The notes: a model not told the origin generated them from the letters alone. Shown: positions 30,173-40,643, numbered from the stretch's first letter. The stretch is 64,000 bases of DNA from Methylotenera sp. RIFCSPLOWO2_02_FULL_45_14 (GCA_001803395.1 MHBU01000031.1:62001-126000); one strand, 5' to 3'. Numbers and translations: made by a program.

Positions 30173-31399
30173 TTATTTTTTTAAAACACGGTGCAGGTCT
30201 GGCCGCAAAATGAGGAATGCCACAATCGCGAAAAAGGCAAGGCAGGCAGCCATAATGAAAGGACTAGCTGGATGCAGTAACCACAAACCTCCCGCAATCA
30301 GTGATGCAGGCAGGTAGATGATGCCTGTCACGAAGTTATATATGCCAATTGCGGATGCGCGTCTTTCTAATTCCATGTCTGCGATGAAGGCTTTGCTTTG
30401 TGCTTCGTCAATGGCGTAGAACACGCCGTAGATAATAAACAATACAATTACCTGCCATTGCGTGGTCGTGAATGCGAAGCCAAGGCTCATTATTAGATAG
30501 GTCAGATAGCCTAGTATTATCATATTAGCTTTTCCCACTCTATCACTGAGTTTTCCTATCAGCGGGGCTGCAATTACGCACGCGATGTTGAATAACGCAT
30601 AGAGCAACACAATATCCTTTACCGAGAAACCGACGTTGTGGGCGCGCAACAGTAGAAAGCCGAAACTAAAATAGGCCAGTGAAAAGATGCCTGCAGAAAT
30701 AAGGAAATGTTTGAATTCAGGGCTGAGCATTCCCCATGTATCAAACATGCTCTCTCGTTGGTGCTGGATTGCGGGTTGGTCTTTGATAAGGCTCAGCGCG
30801 ACGATGCTGAGCAAAGCAGGTACCAGTGCGACCCAGAATAGCATATGGTAAGCTGAGGCCCCATCTCCCAGCCAAGACAGTAGGCCATAGGCTATCAGTG
30901 GGCCGAAAATGGCTCCAGTCTTATCAAGTGCCTTGTGCACACCGAACGAGTAACCTCTATTTGCTTTATCGGCGACTGCCGAAAGCCAAGCATCGCGCGG
31001 AGGTCCTCGAAAACCCTTTCCCAGTCGTTCGATAACGCGAAAAGCCCCCAGTCCAACCACAGAACTGGAGACTAGTAGAATAATCTTGGCCAGCGTGGAG
31101 AAGCCATATCCTGCCAGAGCGAAAATCTTGCGCTTCCCAGTTCGGTCCGATAACCAACCTGAGAGGTAGTTCAATGAGGATGCGGAAAGGTCGGCAAAAC
31201 CTTCGACCAGCCCCAGCAATGCAGTCGAAGCTCCAGCAACGGTGGTGAAGAAAATCGCGAAGACTGAAAAAATCATCTCAGAGCTAAGGTCAGTCAGCAA
31301 ACTTACAAAACCTAGCTTGATTACGTCAGGATGTATGCCGAATTTACTTTCAGCAGGTTCAGGTGAAATTTGTTCGTGACTATCGCGGTTGCTTATCAT
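30173..31399 (-). CDS. MFS transporter
   Basis: About 12 hydrophobic segments; GFVSLLTDLSSEMIFSVFAIFF...GFADLSASSLNYLSGWLSDRTGKRK. Confidence 0.9.
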   Translation of the reverse strand: MISNRDSHEQISPEPAESKFGIHPDVIKLGFVSLLTDLSSEMIFSVFAIFFTTVAGASTALLGLVEGFADLSASSLNYLSGWLSDRTGKRKIFALAGYGFSTLAKIILLVSSSVVGLGAFRVIERLGKGFRGPPRDAWLSAVADKANRGYSFGVHKALDKTGAIFGPLIAYGLLSWLGDGASAYHMLFWVALVPALLSIVALSLIKDQPAIQHQRESMFDTWGMLSPEFKHFLISAGIFSLAYFSFGFLLLRAHNVGFSVKDIVLLYALFNIACVIAAPLIGKLSDRVGKANMIILGYLTYLIMSLGFAFTTTQWQVIVLFIIYGVFYAIDEAQSKAFIADMELERRASAIGIYNFVTGIIYLPASLIAGGLWLLHPASPFIMAACLAFFAIVAFLILRPDLHRVLKK

Positions 31400-31821
31400 A
31401 ATCAGGGCTCCAACAAATGATAGAACAATTTATGGGCCTGATCGAATGTAATTGACTAGGGCCATGTTGCCATTTGTCGCAGATTTGTGCAGTGGCAGAA
31501 AGTTTCTTCATTATGTGCTTAATTGGTGTGTCCGTGGAAGACGGGTTAGTTCATACGTAAATATTTGAAGCAAAGAAACCGATGTTAAATCACCTAGGTA
31601 CTTTTTAGCTAAAATAAGTTTTTTAAAGGCTTGCTTGGTGTAGGTTTTAATTCAAAAAAATAGCTGTATTGAGACCTTTGTATGAAATTTTTAAAATAGA
31701 CGGAATCTTGTTGCAGATAATTAAAGTTAAGTTAAAATAACGAAATAAATATTTGTCTCATAAGCCATTGAATATAAATCAATGGCTATCAATTTTTTAA
31801 TCAAAGAAAAAGGAAAATACA

Positions 31822-32085
31822 ATGTCAGTTTTATTACGTTCTTTATCAGTATTAGGTGTTGCAAGTTTATTGATGGTTGGCTGCGGTGAAAAAGAAGCTG
31901 CTGCACCTGCAGAAGTGGCTCCAGTTGCTGCGCCTGTGGAAGCCGCATCTGTGGAAGCTGCGCCAGTTGCAGGTGGCTATGAGCCAACCGCAGAAGAGCG
32001 CGTTCCTGGCATCACTATTGACCCGGCAACTTTAGCTGCTCAAGCGGCAGCGGCAGCTGAGCCAGCTGAAGCAGTTGCAGAGTAA
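31822..32085 (+). CDS. Ala/Pro/Glu-rich small lipoprotein
   Basis: SLLMVGCGEK lipobox and low-complexity A/P/E region; RBS aaaggaaaa. Confidence 0.65.
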   Translation: MSVLLRSLSVLGVASLLMVGCGEKEAAAPAEVAPVAAPVEAASVEAAPVAGGYEPTAEERVPGITIDPATLAAQAAAAAEPAEAVAE

Positions 32086-32136
32086 GTGACCCGGCACACG
32101 CTACTTACGACGTAATTCGTAAGTAATTTCAGCAAA

Positions 32137-32167
32137 ATAAAAAAGCACGCGCTAAGCGTGCTTTTTT
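32137..32167 (+). terminator. rho-independent terminator
   Basis: aaaaaagcacgc-gctaa-gcgtgcttttttt stem-loop with T tract. Confidence 0.85.
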
Positions 32168-32220
32168 ATGGCTTGGATTTTATGGCTTGATTTTATAATT
32201 TGGCATTAGGGTTTTGTTAT

Positions 32221-33480
32221 CTAATTCAAGCGACTCCAACTCAGCGGGTCAAAAGGTCGGCTTTGCAGCCGCAATTCATAATAAACCCCGTTAGCTTCGT
32301 TGCCACCGCTGTTGCCAACGGATGCGATGGCATCGCCACTACGTACTATTTCACCCGCTTGTTTTAACATGGCTTGATTATTTCCGTATAAGCTCATATA
32401 GCCATCGCCATGGTCCACAATCACTAAATTGCCAAAGCCACGTAACCAGTCAGCAAAAACGACGCGACCACTGGCAACAGACTTTACCTCTGCGCCTTCA
32501 TTGGCCTTAATGAACAGCCCTTTCCATGAAACGCCGCTGTCTTCGCGGCTGGCGCCAAAACGGTTGGTGACTTCACCGCGTACTGGTAGCCGCAATTTGC
32601 CTTTAAGTGCCGCAAAGTTGGCGCCAGCAAACTCGTCGCTAGGTAATGCATTATTGTTTGCGATAATTTGGTTTGTTTGTTTGTTACCTGCAATATTATT
32701 GGGTGCACTATTTTTCATACGTTTGGGTTTAGGTTTGGCTGGAATGATTTTGGCTAAACGTTCTACTAATTGTGAGAGTCGTTTTTCATCGCGTTTCAGT
32801 TTTTTGATTTCACCACGTTGCGTTGCAATTTGTTGTGAAAGTGATTTAACGACTTTAGATTTTTCTTGTTTTTGGCGTTCTAAAGTACGGCGTTCATCCA
32901 CCTGTTTTTGTTTGAGTTCTGCGACTTCTTTCAACGCGGCTGCGGTTTCTTCATTGAGTTTGGTTAATTTGGCAAGGTTGCCTTGCATTTTTTGAATTAG
33001 CTCAGCCCGTGCTTTTGCAATGTATGAAAAAAAATGAATATCGCGCGCAATTTCACTTGGGCGTTCATTTTGCAAAATCATCTGCAGGTAGCTAGGTTGG
33101 CCGTGACTATATTGCTGATAAAGTTGCCGGCTTAAGAGGTTTTGTTGTTGCAACAGTAGTTGATTGGTTGATGCTGACTCCACATCAAGCCGTGTGAGGG
33201 TTTTTTTATTTTGCTGCTGACGTTGATTGATTTTATATAGTTTTTTGTTAGCTTCGCTAATCGCTTGTTCACTTTCTTTCAGTGCATCGGCAGCGTCTTT
33301 GTGCGCTTCTTGCGAGTTATCCAGCTCTTTTTTGAGTGATTCTAAACGTTGGTGCAAATCGCTCAACGCCTGTTTGGGCTGCGCTGGTTTTTTTTCAGCC
33401 AACACTAACGGCGCGTGTAATAACAATGCGGCCATCAAGGCCGCCATTGAAGCTAAACGAAGGGGTTGATAATGTGACAT
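32221..33480 (-). CDS. envC: murein hydrolase activator EnvC / M23 peptidase family
   Basis: Coiled-coil N-terminal half, then LytM/M23 C-terminal domain NRFGASREDSGVSWKGLFIKANEGAEVKSVASGRVVFADWLRGFGNLVIVDHGDGYMSLYG. Confidence 0.92.
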   Translation of the reverse strand: MSHYQPLRLASMAALMAALLLHAPLVLAEKKPAQPKQALSDLHQRLESLKKELDNSQEAHKDAADALKESEQAISEANKKLYKINQRQQQNKKTLTRLDVESASTNQLLLQQQNLLSRQLYQQYSHGQPSYLQMILQNERPSEIARDIHFFSYIAKARAELIQKMQGNLAKLTKLNEETAAALKEVAELKQKQVDERRTLERQKQEKSKVVKSLSQQIATQRGEIKKLKRDEKRLSQLVERLAKIIPAKPKPKRMKNSAPNNIAGNKQTNQIIANNNALPSDEFAGANFAALKGKLRLPVRGEVTNRFGASREDSGVSWKGLFIKANEGAEVKSVASGRVVFADWLRGFGNLVIVDHGDGYMSLYGNNQAMLKQAGEIVRSGDAIASVGNSGGNEANGVYYELRLQSRPFDPLSWSRLN

Positions 33481-33507
33481 TAGACTAAAATAGCTTAAGC
33501 TTTAATA

Positions 33508-35073
33508 TCACACTTTAACTTGCACTAAATTTTTACCCGTCATTTCGCTAGGTTGTGTCAAACCCATCATGCGCAACAACGTAGGCGCTAAATCAGACAA
33601 TGCACCACCGTTGTTTAGTGTTGCTTCTCGGCCTATGTAAATTAGCGGTACCAAGTTGGTGGTGTGTTGCGTATGTGGTTGTTGATTTTTAATGTCGTAC
33701 ATGAGTTCTGCATTGCCGTGGTCTGCAGTAATCAGCACTTCACCGCCTATACTTTGCATGGCATTGATTACACGCCCAATGCAAGCATCTAAAGTTTCTA
33801 CTGCAGTGATGGCCGCAGTTAGATTGCCGGAGTGGCCGACCATGTCACAATTGGCATAATTGCAAATGATGGCATTGTATTTTTGACTGAGAATGGCTTT
33901 TTCAAGTCTTTCAGTGACTTCATAAGCGCTCATTTCAGGTTGTAAATCATAAGTTTCTACTTGCGGAGAAGGCACTAAAATCCTATCTTCACCTGCAAAC
34001 ACAGTTTCTTCACCACCGTTAAAAAAGAAAGTCACATGCGGGTATTTTTCAGTTTCGGCAATTCTTAGTTGCGTTAAACCAAGGTTAGATAGGTATTCTC
34101 CAAATGTGTTGCGTACTTCTTGTGGTGGAAAGAGGGCGGTGGCTTTTGTTTCTTTTTTGTCGTACATGGTGAGCGTGAAGTAGCCAGCCAACTTAGGTAC
34201 GTGACGGCGATGAAAGCCGTCAAACTCTTCAGCCAGTATGGCGTGCGTGAGTTGTCGTGCGCGGTCCGAGCGAAAGTTCATGAACACGACTAAATCGCCA
34301 TCTTCTAAATGCACTGGCGCATCACCTGCTTTGCGAATAGCGGTGGTTTTGACAAATTCATCATTTTCGCCACGTGTGTAGGCATCTTGTAAGCCAATTG
34401 CGGCAGTTTCGGCCACAAATTCGCCTACGCCTTCGGTAAACAGTTTGTAGGCGGCTTCTACGCGTGGCCAACGTTTATCTCTATCCATGCCGTAAAAGCG
34501 GCCACTAATTGAGGCGATTTTGCCTGCACCCAGTGTTTTACATTGTTGTTCTAGCGCCTCAATAAAAGGCGCGGCGCTCACAGGAGGAGTATCACGGCCG
34601 TCTAAAAATGCATGAATATACACTTTACTTAAACCATGTTTGGCGGCCATTTTAATCATGGCGTGAATATGGTCTTGATGGCTGTGTACGCCACCATCTG
34701 AAAGCAGTCCGAAAATATGCAAGGCTTTGTGATTGTTTTTGATATTGAGTAATGCAGGTTTTAATTCGGCATGTTCAAAGAACTCGCCGTTGGCAATACT
34801 GTTGTTGATGCGTTCAAAGTCTTGAAACACTACACGCCCGGCACCAATGTTAAGATGTCCCACCTCTGAATTGCCCATTTGGCCATCAGGTAAGCCCACA
34901 TAATGCTCTGAGGCATTGATAAGCGTATGCGGAAAGCTCTTCCACAGCGCGTCCCAGTTGGGTTTTTTGGCTTGTGCAATTGCGTTATCGCTCATTTCTT
35001 CACGATAGCCAAAGCCATCTAAAATTAGCAGGCATACTGGTGTGATGTTTGTGGTAGTAGTGGACATTGACAT
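33508..35073 (-). CDS. gpmI: 2,3-bisphosphoglycerate-independent phosphoglycerate mutase
   Basis: LLILDGFGYREE, QMGNSEVGHLNIGAGR, FLDGRDTPP, ITADHGNAE. Confidence 0.97.
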   Translation of the reverse strand: MSMSTTTTNITPVCLLILDGFGYREEMSDNAIAQAKKPNWDALWKSFPHTLINASEHYVGLPDGQMGNSEVGHLNIGAGRVVFQDFERINNSIANGEFFEHAELKPALLNIKNNHKALHIFGLLSDGGVHSHQDHIHAMIKMAAKHGLSKVYIHAFLDGRDTPPVSAAPFIEALEQQCKTLGAGKIASISGRFYGMDRDKRWPRVEAAYKLFTEGVGEFVAETAAIGLQDAYTRGENDEFVKTTAIRKAGDAPVHLEDGDLVVFMNFRSDRARQLTHAILAEEFDGFHRRHVPKLAGYFTLTMYDKKETKATALFPPQEVRNTFGEYLSNLGLTQLRIAETEKYPHVTFFFNGGEETVFAGEDRILVPSPQVETYDLQPEMSAYEVTERLEKAILSQKYNAIICNYANCDMVGHSGNLTAAITAVETLDACIGRVINAMQSIGGEVLITADHGNAELMYDIKNQQPHTQHTTNLVPLIYIGREATLNNGGALSDLAPTLLRMMGLTQPSEMTGKNLVQVKV

Positions 35074-35292
35074 GATGTTCCGCCTTAAATATATGCATAA
35101 ATTTATGGGTGTAGTTTTACTATTTTAGCTTAATTACACGTAAAATCGGACTGTAAATTTAATGGTACTGCTATAGATTCAATTTTTATTCGCGCTTTGC
35201 CTGACATATCGCACCAACCTTGCTGCTTTAGCGGATTAGGTTGGTGGGGGTGCCATTTACGGGTAGAAACTTGAATTTATAGAAGTATCCTA

Positions 35293-35733
35293 ATGTGGCT
35301 TAATTCTGAAGGGAAATACGTGGAATTTATTAAAAACAATGCGTTGCTGATAGGGTTGGTTTTAGGTTCAGGCATCATGTTGTTGCTGCCTACTTTTAAA
35401 AAGGGCGCGGGTGGTGTGTCAAATTTAACCACCACAGAGGCTATTACCTTAATCAATCGTAGCCATGCGATTGTGCTGGATGTGCGCAGTGACGCTGAGT
35501 TCGCAAGTGGTCATATTGTGGACGCAAAGCATATTCCGTTAGATCAATTGGCAGAACGTTTGAATGAGTTGAAAAAATATCAAGATAAACCTATTTTGGT
35601 TAGTTGTCAGAGTGGAATGCGCACAACTAAAGCGTGTGATATTTTGCGTAAGGCAGCATTCACGCAAGTCTATAATCTACAGGGCGGCTTGAATGCTTGG
35701 TTGACGGCCAAATTGCCAGTTGTAAAGGAGTAG
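35293..35733 (+). CDS. rhodanese-like domain protein, membrane anchored
   Basis: VLDVRSDAEFASGHI and active loop SCQSGMRT. Confidence 0.92.
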   Translation: MWLNSEGKYVEFIKNNALLIGLVLGSGIMLLLPTFKKGAGGVSNLTTTEAITLINRSHAIVLDVRSDAEFASGHIVDAKHIPLDQLAERLNELKKYQDKPILVSCQSGMRTTKACDILRKAAFTQVYNLQGGLNAWLTAKLPVVKE

Positions 35734-35736
35734 CTG

Positions 35737-35994
35737 ATGGCCAATGTTTTGATGTACACCACGGCGGTATGCCCTTATTGTATCAATGCCGAGCGCTTAC
35801 TGATGAGTAAAGGCGTGAAAGAAATCAATAAAATTCGCATTGATTTACAGCCGGAAAAACGCGATGAAATGATGCGAAAAACAGGCCGGCGTACCGTGCC
35901 GCAAATTTATATTGATGAGCGACACATTGGCGGTTTTGATGATTTGCGCGCGCTGGATTTGGCGGGCGGGCTAGACCCGCTACTGGCAGTGTAA
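35737..35994 (+). CDS. grxC: glutaredoxin 3
   Basis: TTAVCPYCINAE CPYC motif, GRRTVPQIYIDERHIGGFDDL. Confidence 0.95.
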   Translation: MANVLMYTTAVCPYCINAERLLMSKGVKEINKIRIDLQPEKRDEMMRKTGRRTVPQIYIDERHIGGFDDLRALDLAGGLDPLLAV

Positions 35995-36068
35995 AGTCTG
36001 CTAAAATAGCCGCTGATTTTTAGCATTGTCATTAACCCATTCAATTAACATTTTTTAAGTAGAGAATC

Positions 36069-36566
36069 ATGGCACAAGAAGATAACAACGCAGCACCAGT
36101 CGCTAACAATGAAGAGCAAGCGCAACAACCAGGCTTTAGTATCGAAAAAATTTACGTTAAAGACGCTTCATTAGAGATTCCTAATGCACCGCAAATTTTT
36201 ACAGATCGCACCCAACCGCAAGTGGCTATTGAGTTAAGCAATTTTGCGCAGCAAATTGAAGCAAACGTGTTTGAAGTGGCCATTAAAGTGACTGTAACGT
36301 CAAAAATTGAAGACAAAACAGTATTTTTGGTTGAAGTGACGCAAGCGGGTATTTTCCATATTCGTAATGTGCCTGAAGAAAATATTGAAATGATTGTTGG
36401 CATCACTTGCCCTAACATTTTGTTCCCTTATGCGCGTGAAAGCATCTCAGATTTAGTAGTACGTGGTGGTTTCCAACCTGTGTTGCTCAACCCAATTAAC
36501 TTTGAGGCCTTATTTGCGCAACAAAAACAGCAACAAGCTGAGCCAGCAGACACCGCAACACACTAA
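36069..36566 (+). CDS. secB: protein-export chaperone SecB
   Basis: FSIEKIYVKDASLEIPNAPQIF, CPNILFPYARESISDLVVRGGFQPVLLNPINFEALF. Confidence 0.97.
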   Translation: MAQEDNNAAPVANNEEQAQQPGFSIEKIYVKDASLEIPNAPQIFTDRTQPQVAIELSNFAQQIEANVFEVAIKVTVTSKIEDKTVFLVEVTQAGIFHIRNVPEENIEMIVGITCPNILFPYARESISDLVVRGGFQPVLLNPINFEALFAQQKQQQAEPADTATH

Positions 36567-36571
36567 GTTTG

Positions 36572-37024
36572 ATGTCTCAATTTAGCAAAGTTTTAATCGT
36601 GTTATCTTTAGTGTTGATGCCTGTTGCGGCATCAGCGCTAGAGTTTAAATCGGTGTCAGTGCCTAAAGCAGTGCTTTACGACGCGCCTTCGAGTTCTGCA
36701 AAAAAAATCTTACTCCTTAGTAAATATTACCCCGTTGAAGTTATTGTTAACCTGGGTGATTGGCTGAAAGTGCGTGATGCAGAGGGTAGCATTAGCTGGG
36801 TAGAAACCAAGCAGTTGTCTGATAAACGCACGGTGATGATTATCATCAATCAGGCAGAAATAAGGCAAGCCGCTGATGCCAGTGCCAGCTTAGTTGCCAC
36901 GTTAGAAAAAGGCGTGCTATTAGAAGTGGTGGATATAAAACTAAACAACGGTTGGCTTAAGGTGCGGCATCGCGACGGAGCCACTGGTTTTATTTTAATT
37001 TCATCGACTTGGGGTTTTAATTAA
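36572..37024 (+). CDS. SH3 domain-containing exported protein
   Basis: Signal peptide and two SH3b-like repeats. Confidence 0.8.
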   Translation: MSQFSKVLIVLSLVLMPVAASALEFKSVSVPKAVLYDAPSSSAKKILLLSKYYPVEVIVNLGDWLKVRDAEGSISWVETKQLSDKRTVMIIINQAEIRQAADASASLVATLEKGVLLEVVDIKLNNGWLKVRHRDGATGFILISSTWGFN

Positions 37025-38029
37025 ATGACAAAAATAGCTGTTCTTGGTGCTGGTGCCTGGGGTACCGCATTGGCAATGAACATTAGTCAGCGCCATCAAG
37101 TTTCACTTTGGGCGCGCAATGCGGGCCATGTATCGGGTATGCGTAAAGCGCGCGCCAATCCTATGTACTTAGGTGACTTTAAATTTAATGACCAATTACA
37201 AATCGAAGACGATTTGCAAACCGCGCTTGATGGTGCGGACCTGATTTTATCTGTAGTGCCCACGGCAGGTTTTCGAGGTATCTTGAAAGACATCAAGCAA
37301 CTTGGCTGTCAATTACCGATTATTTGGGCACATAAGGGCTTGGAGCCGCAAACTGCAAAGTTACCGTATGAAGTGGCGCTTGAAGAGTTGGGAGCCTCGG
37401 ATAGCTCTGGGCAAAAATGGGGCGCATTGTCAGGGCCTAGTTTTGCGGCTGAATTGGTGCGTGGTTTACCAACCGCAGTCACATTGGCTGCGAATGATGA
37501 AGCTTTTGCAAATGAGGCGGCTTTATTGATACATGGCGCCAATTTGCGCGTTTACCACACCACCGATGTGATTGGTGTTTCAGTCGGCGGTGCGGTTAAA
37601 AACGTAATGGCGATAGCGGCAGGTATCTCGGATGGTATGGGTTTTGGCAACAATGCGCGTGCCGCCATGATTACACGCGGCCTTGCTGAAATGACCCGTT
37701 TTGGCGTGGCACTAGGCGCTAAAACTGAAACTTTTATGGGCTTGGCTGGCGTGGGGGATTTAATTTTAACCTGCACCGGACAATACTCCAGAAACAGAGA
37801 AGTTGGCTTGCAACTCGCCAGCGGTAAAAGCCTGAGTGATATTCTGCAAGGGCTCGGCCATGTGGCAGAAGGTGTGAACACCGCGCGTGAAGTGATGCGC
37901 CGCGCTGAAACTATTGGCGTGGATATGCCCATTACCTATGAAGTGAATCAAGTTTTATCACACGGTAAAAGCGCAAAAGAAGCGGTGATGGATCTGCTAG
38001 GGCGTGATCAAAAACCAGAGGGCGTTTAG
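37025..38029 (+). CDS. gpsA: NAD(P)H-dependent glycerol-3-phosphate dehydrogenase
   Basis: IAVLGAGAWGTALAMNIS, LSGPSFAAELVRGLPTA, GLAGVGDLILTCTGQYSRNREVG. Confidence 0.97.
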   Translation: MTKIAVLGAGAWGTALAMNISQRHQVSLWARNAGHVSGMRKARANPMYLGDFKFNDQLQIEDDLQTALDGADLILSVVPTAGFRGILKDIKQLGCQLPIIWAHKGLEPQTAKLPYEVALEELGASDSSGQKWGALSGPSFAAELVRGLPTAVTLAANDEAFANEAALLIHGANLRVYHTTDVIGVSVGGAVKNVMAIAAGISDGMGFGNNARAAMITRGLAEMTRFGVALGAKTETFMGLAGVGDLILTCTGQYSRNREVGLQLASGKSLSDILQGLGHVAEGVNTAREVMRRAETIGVDMPITYEVNQVLSHGKSAKEAVMDLLGRDQKPEGV

Positions 38030-38034
38030 TTTTT

Positions 38035-38301
38035 ATAGTTACCGCCAAGCTTTGTATAACAACACTGTGGCAGAGTTGGATAAATTTAAACTGCGGCTAT
38101 TAGCTAGCATCGGCAAACGTACACGGTGTTCTGCCGTAAACTCCTCACGTATTTCTTCAGGTAAGCCGCGAGCTTCTGGGTCAAACACAAAACAATCACC
38201 CGCTTAAATTGAGTATCGCCATGTCGAAAATTGCCTTTAGTGGTGATTGCGAATAGGCGTTTGACACCAGTTGCTTTGCAGTTTGTCCAATTTTCATGCA
38301 C
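38035..38301 (-). pseudogene. remnant of trmL-like tRNA (cytidine-34-2'-O)-methyltransferase, 5'-truncated and frameshifted
   Basis: Minus strand RLFAITTKGNFRHGDTQFK / frameshift / AGDCFVFDPEARGLPEEIREEFTAEHRVRLPMLANSRSLNLSNSATVLLYKAWR*. Confidence 0.88.
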
Positions 38302-38386
38302 TTACAGGTTTGCGTCAATACTAACAATTTTTGATGCTAATATAGTTAAAAATCTAAATCATACCTAAAGAAATACTCCAAAATAC

Positions 38387-38851
38387 ATGTTTAATATTGC
38401 ACTTTATGAGCCAAACATTCCTCAAAATACAGGAAATATTATTAGACTTATTGCTAATAATGGTTGCCATCTTCACTTAATAGAGCCACTTGGCTTTGAC
38501 TTGGAAGATAAGAATTTACGCAGATCAGGATTGGATTATTTTGATCTAGCCAACGTTAGCGTATATCCAAATTATGAAGCTTTTTTAATGGCAATGAGCG
38601 GACATAGAATATTTGCCATTACGACAAAAGGAATGCATTCATACAAAAGTATTCAATACATACCAGGTGATGTTTTTTTGTTTGGTTCTGAAACAGCAGG
38701 CTTACCTGAAGACGTTCGCAAAAATATTCCTTTGGATCATCATCTGAGAATACCAATGAAACCAAACAATCGTAGCATGAACCTCTCTAATGCAGTAGCA
38801 ATTCTGAGTTACGAGGCGTGGGGTCAATTTGGATTTGAAGGTGGAGAGTAA
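38387..38851 (+). CDS. trmL: tRNA (cytidine(34)-2'-O)-methyltransferase TrmL
   Basis: [37 protein letters not shown]...[12 protein letters not shown]...[23 protein letters not shown] knot motifs. Confidence 0.95.
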   Translation: MFNIALYEPNIPQNTGNIIRLIANNGCHLHLIEPLGFDLEDKNLRRSGLDYFDLANVSVYPNYEAFLMAMSGHRIFAITTKGMHSYKSIQYIPGDVFLFGSETAGLPEDVRKNIPLDHHLRIPMKPNNRSMNLSNAVAILSYEAWGQFGFEGGE

Positions 38852-39123
38852 TTTTTGTTTAGATCATGACTGTTATTTTATTAACGGTATCCGTATTCAG
38901 TGCGCTGGGCAATGGTAGTGGGAGCATTTACCAATTCCAGCCTGTTTCTCCTGATGGCAATATTTCCAGTTCTAGATAATCCGACAGCACAGCCACCGCA
39001 GTTCTTCCAGATATACTTGCTTGCCAGCATCATAACTACCAGCTATGGGTTTGGTAAAGCCTCAGTTATCGTTCTGCGCTCGACATTTAAGAGTACGCCT
39101 GCCTGAGTAAAAGGCGAAAAACT

Positions 39124-39678
39124 TTAAATAGAAGCACGTATGAGCGTTATAGCTGCATTTTTTGCACGTTTTGCGGCACCTACGCCTGGGCTTAATCTTT
39201 CGACTAAAGCTGCGCCTTCAAAAAGCATGGTGAGTTGCTGCCCAAGCGCGTCAGGATCTTTAGCGCCTGCAGTTGCTGCAATTTTAGATAAGTAGCCTTG
39301 CAACTCTACCGCTAACACCGCTGAATATTGGTTAATTGGATGCGCTGGGTCAGGAAACTCCACAGAGGCGATGTGAAATGGCAGGCCGTGAAACTCTGGT
39401 GTCATTATCCACTGCTCAACGAGTTCGCATAACGATATGAGTATATCAAGCGAATTTTCTTTTTTAGAGATGAGTCTTGAGTTCAACCATTCGTAAAATC
39501 TATCTGACTTATCTCTAAGATAAGCGGTAATCAATAGATTTTTACTCGGGAAATGTTTGTAAAGTGTAGCTTTGGCAATTCCCGCCTCTGCAATGATGGT
39601 ATCAACCCCAGACGCTTGAATGCCTCTGGACTCAAAAAGACTGGTTGCTGTTGCTAGTATTCTTTCATACATCTTCAT
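39124..39678 (-). CDS. TetR/AcrR family transcriptional regulator
   Basis: N-terminal HTH ERILATATSLFESRGIQASGVDTIIAEAGIAKATLYKHFPSKNLL. Confidence 0.93.
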   Translation of the reverse strand: MKMYERILATATSLFESRGIQASGVDTIIAEAGIAKATLYKHFPSKNLLITAYLRDKSDRFYEWLNSRLISKKENSLDILISLCELVEQWIMTPEFHGLPFHIASVEFPDPAHPINQYSAVLAVELQGYLSKIAATAGAKDPDALGQQLTMLFEGAALVERLSPGVGAAKRAKNAAITLIRASI

Positions 39679-39731
39679 AGGATTTCCTTCTCAAAGCTAT
39701 TCTGGATAAAGCGGTTTGAGCTTTTTCAATT

Positions 39732-40493
39732 TCACGGAATTGGGTGCATTAACTCTTGCGGATATAGGCAATTGACATATCCCAGCGCTAGTCTTAGATT
39801 TTCCACATGTTGTACTTCAACTACACCTTTGTTAACAAACATTAAAAAGGCTTGCCTTTGCTCGGGTGGCAACATGGCTGCCTGTGGTAGTTGGCAGGTG
39901 CCATTTTTCATTTTGTTATATGTGAGTAGCAGTGTACTAATGGTAACCGGGTCGGTAGCACCTGCTATTGATTCAATTGGTGAGTGTTGCAAAGTATTGT
40001 TAATGGCGTGCATTTTAGAGTTTGTCATTGTCATCGCACTGAGGCATATAACGAAAGCTGTAGTGACCAGGCCTAATATCAATACCCGTTTCTCTTTTTG
40101 CGAGTTTAAAAAGCTTTGTATTGATTGATTGACTAACTTCCATGCTTGATCAGAACCAGTTTGAGACTGGACTTGTATTGCACCGATTGTCAAAAAAAGA
40201 AGCTGATCAGATATGACCTCAGGGTATTTTACTGAGGCTTTGTTAATTGCAGCATGGATCATTTCTTTTAGTAAATGCACATCTTCGATAGATAAATTCT
40301 GTGGATGTCCATTAGCACTTTTCCTGGAAATTCTTTCAATATTCCAGTGGCTCAGTTGGCTGGAAAGCCCTAATAGGTGAGCATTAGAGGTTTTTTTATA
40401 GGAGTTGATATTTTGCAGAAAACCTAATGAACCCAGATGACTGCTGATCATGTACTTAAGACTGCCAGTTTGAAAACTATGAGCTTGGTTCAA
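39732..40493 (-). CDS. hypothetical membrane protein
   Basis: 253-aa ORF with one central TM; no family recognised; divergent from mxaR. Confidence 0.55.
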   Translation of the reverse strand: MNQAHSFQTGSLKYMISSHLGSLGFLQNINSYKKTSNAHLLGLSSQLSHWNIERISRKSANGHPQNLSIEDVHLLKEMIHAAINKASVKYPEVISDQLLFLTIGAIQVQSQTGSDQAWKLVNQSIQSFLNSQKEKRVLILGLVTTAFVICLSAMTMTNSKMHAINNTLQHSPIESIAGATDPVTISTLLLTYNKMKNGTCQLPQAAMLPPEQRQAFLMFVNKGVVEVQHVENLRLALGYVNCLYPQELMHPIP

Positions 40494-40643
40494 TGTAAAT
40501 TACCCCTAAAAAATTACTTGCCTATTTAAGAACTCTTCAAGTAGACTGTAAATAAGTGAACAGACCTGTCTGGATATTACCTTAAAAATTAGCAAAATGC
40601 AATCGACCGCACCCTTTAAACTTTTATTTTATATAGGATTATT

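Noticed and set aside
32429-32995. 188-aa ORF antisense to envC
   Set aside because: Opposite a clear M23/EnvC gene; composition typical of a reverse-strand artefact.
38900-39106. 68-aa hydrophobic ORF between trmL and tetR
   Set aside because: No recognised family or RBS; possibly a scrap of a membrane protein but unsupported.
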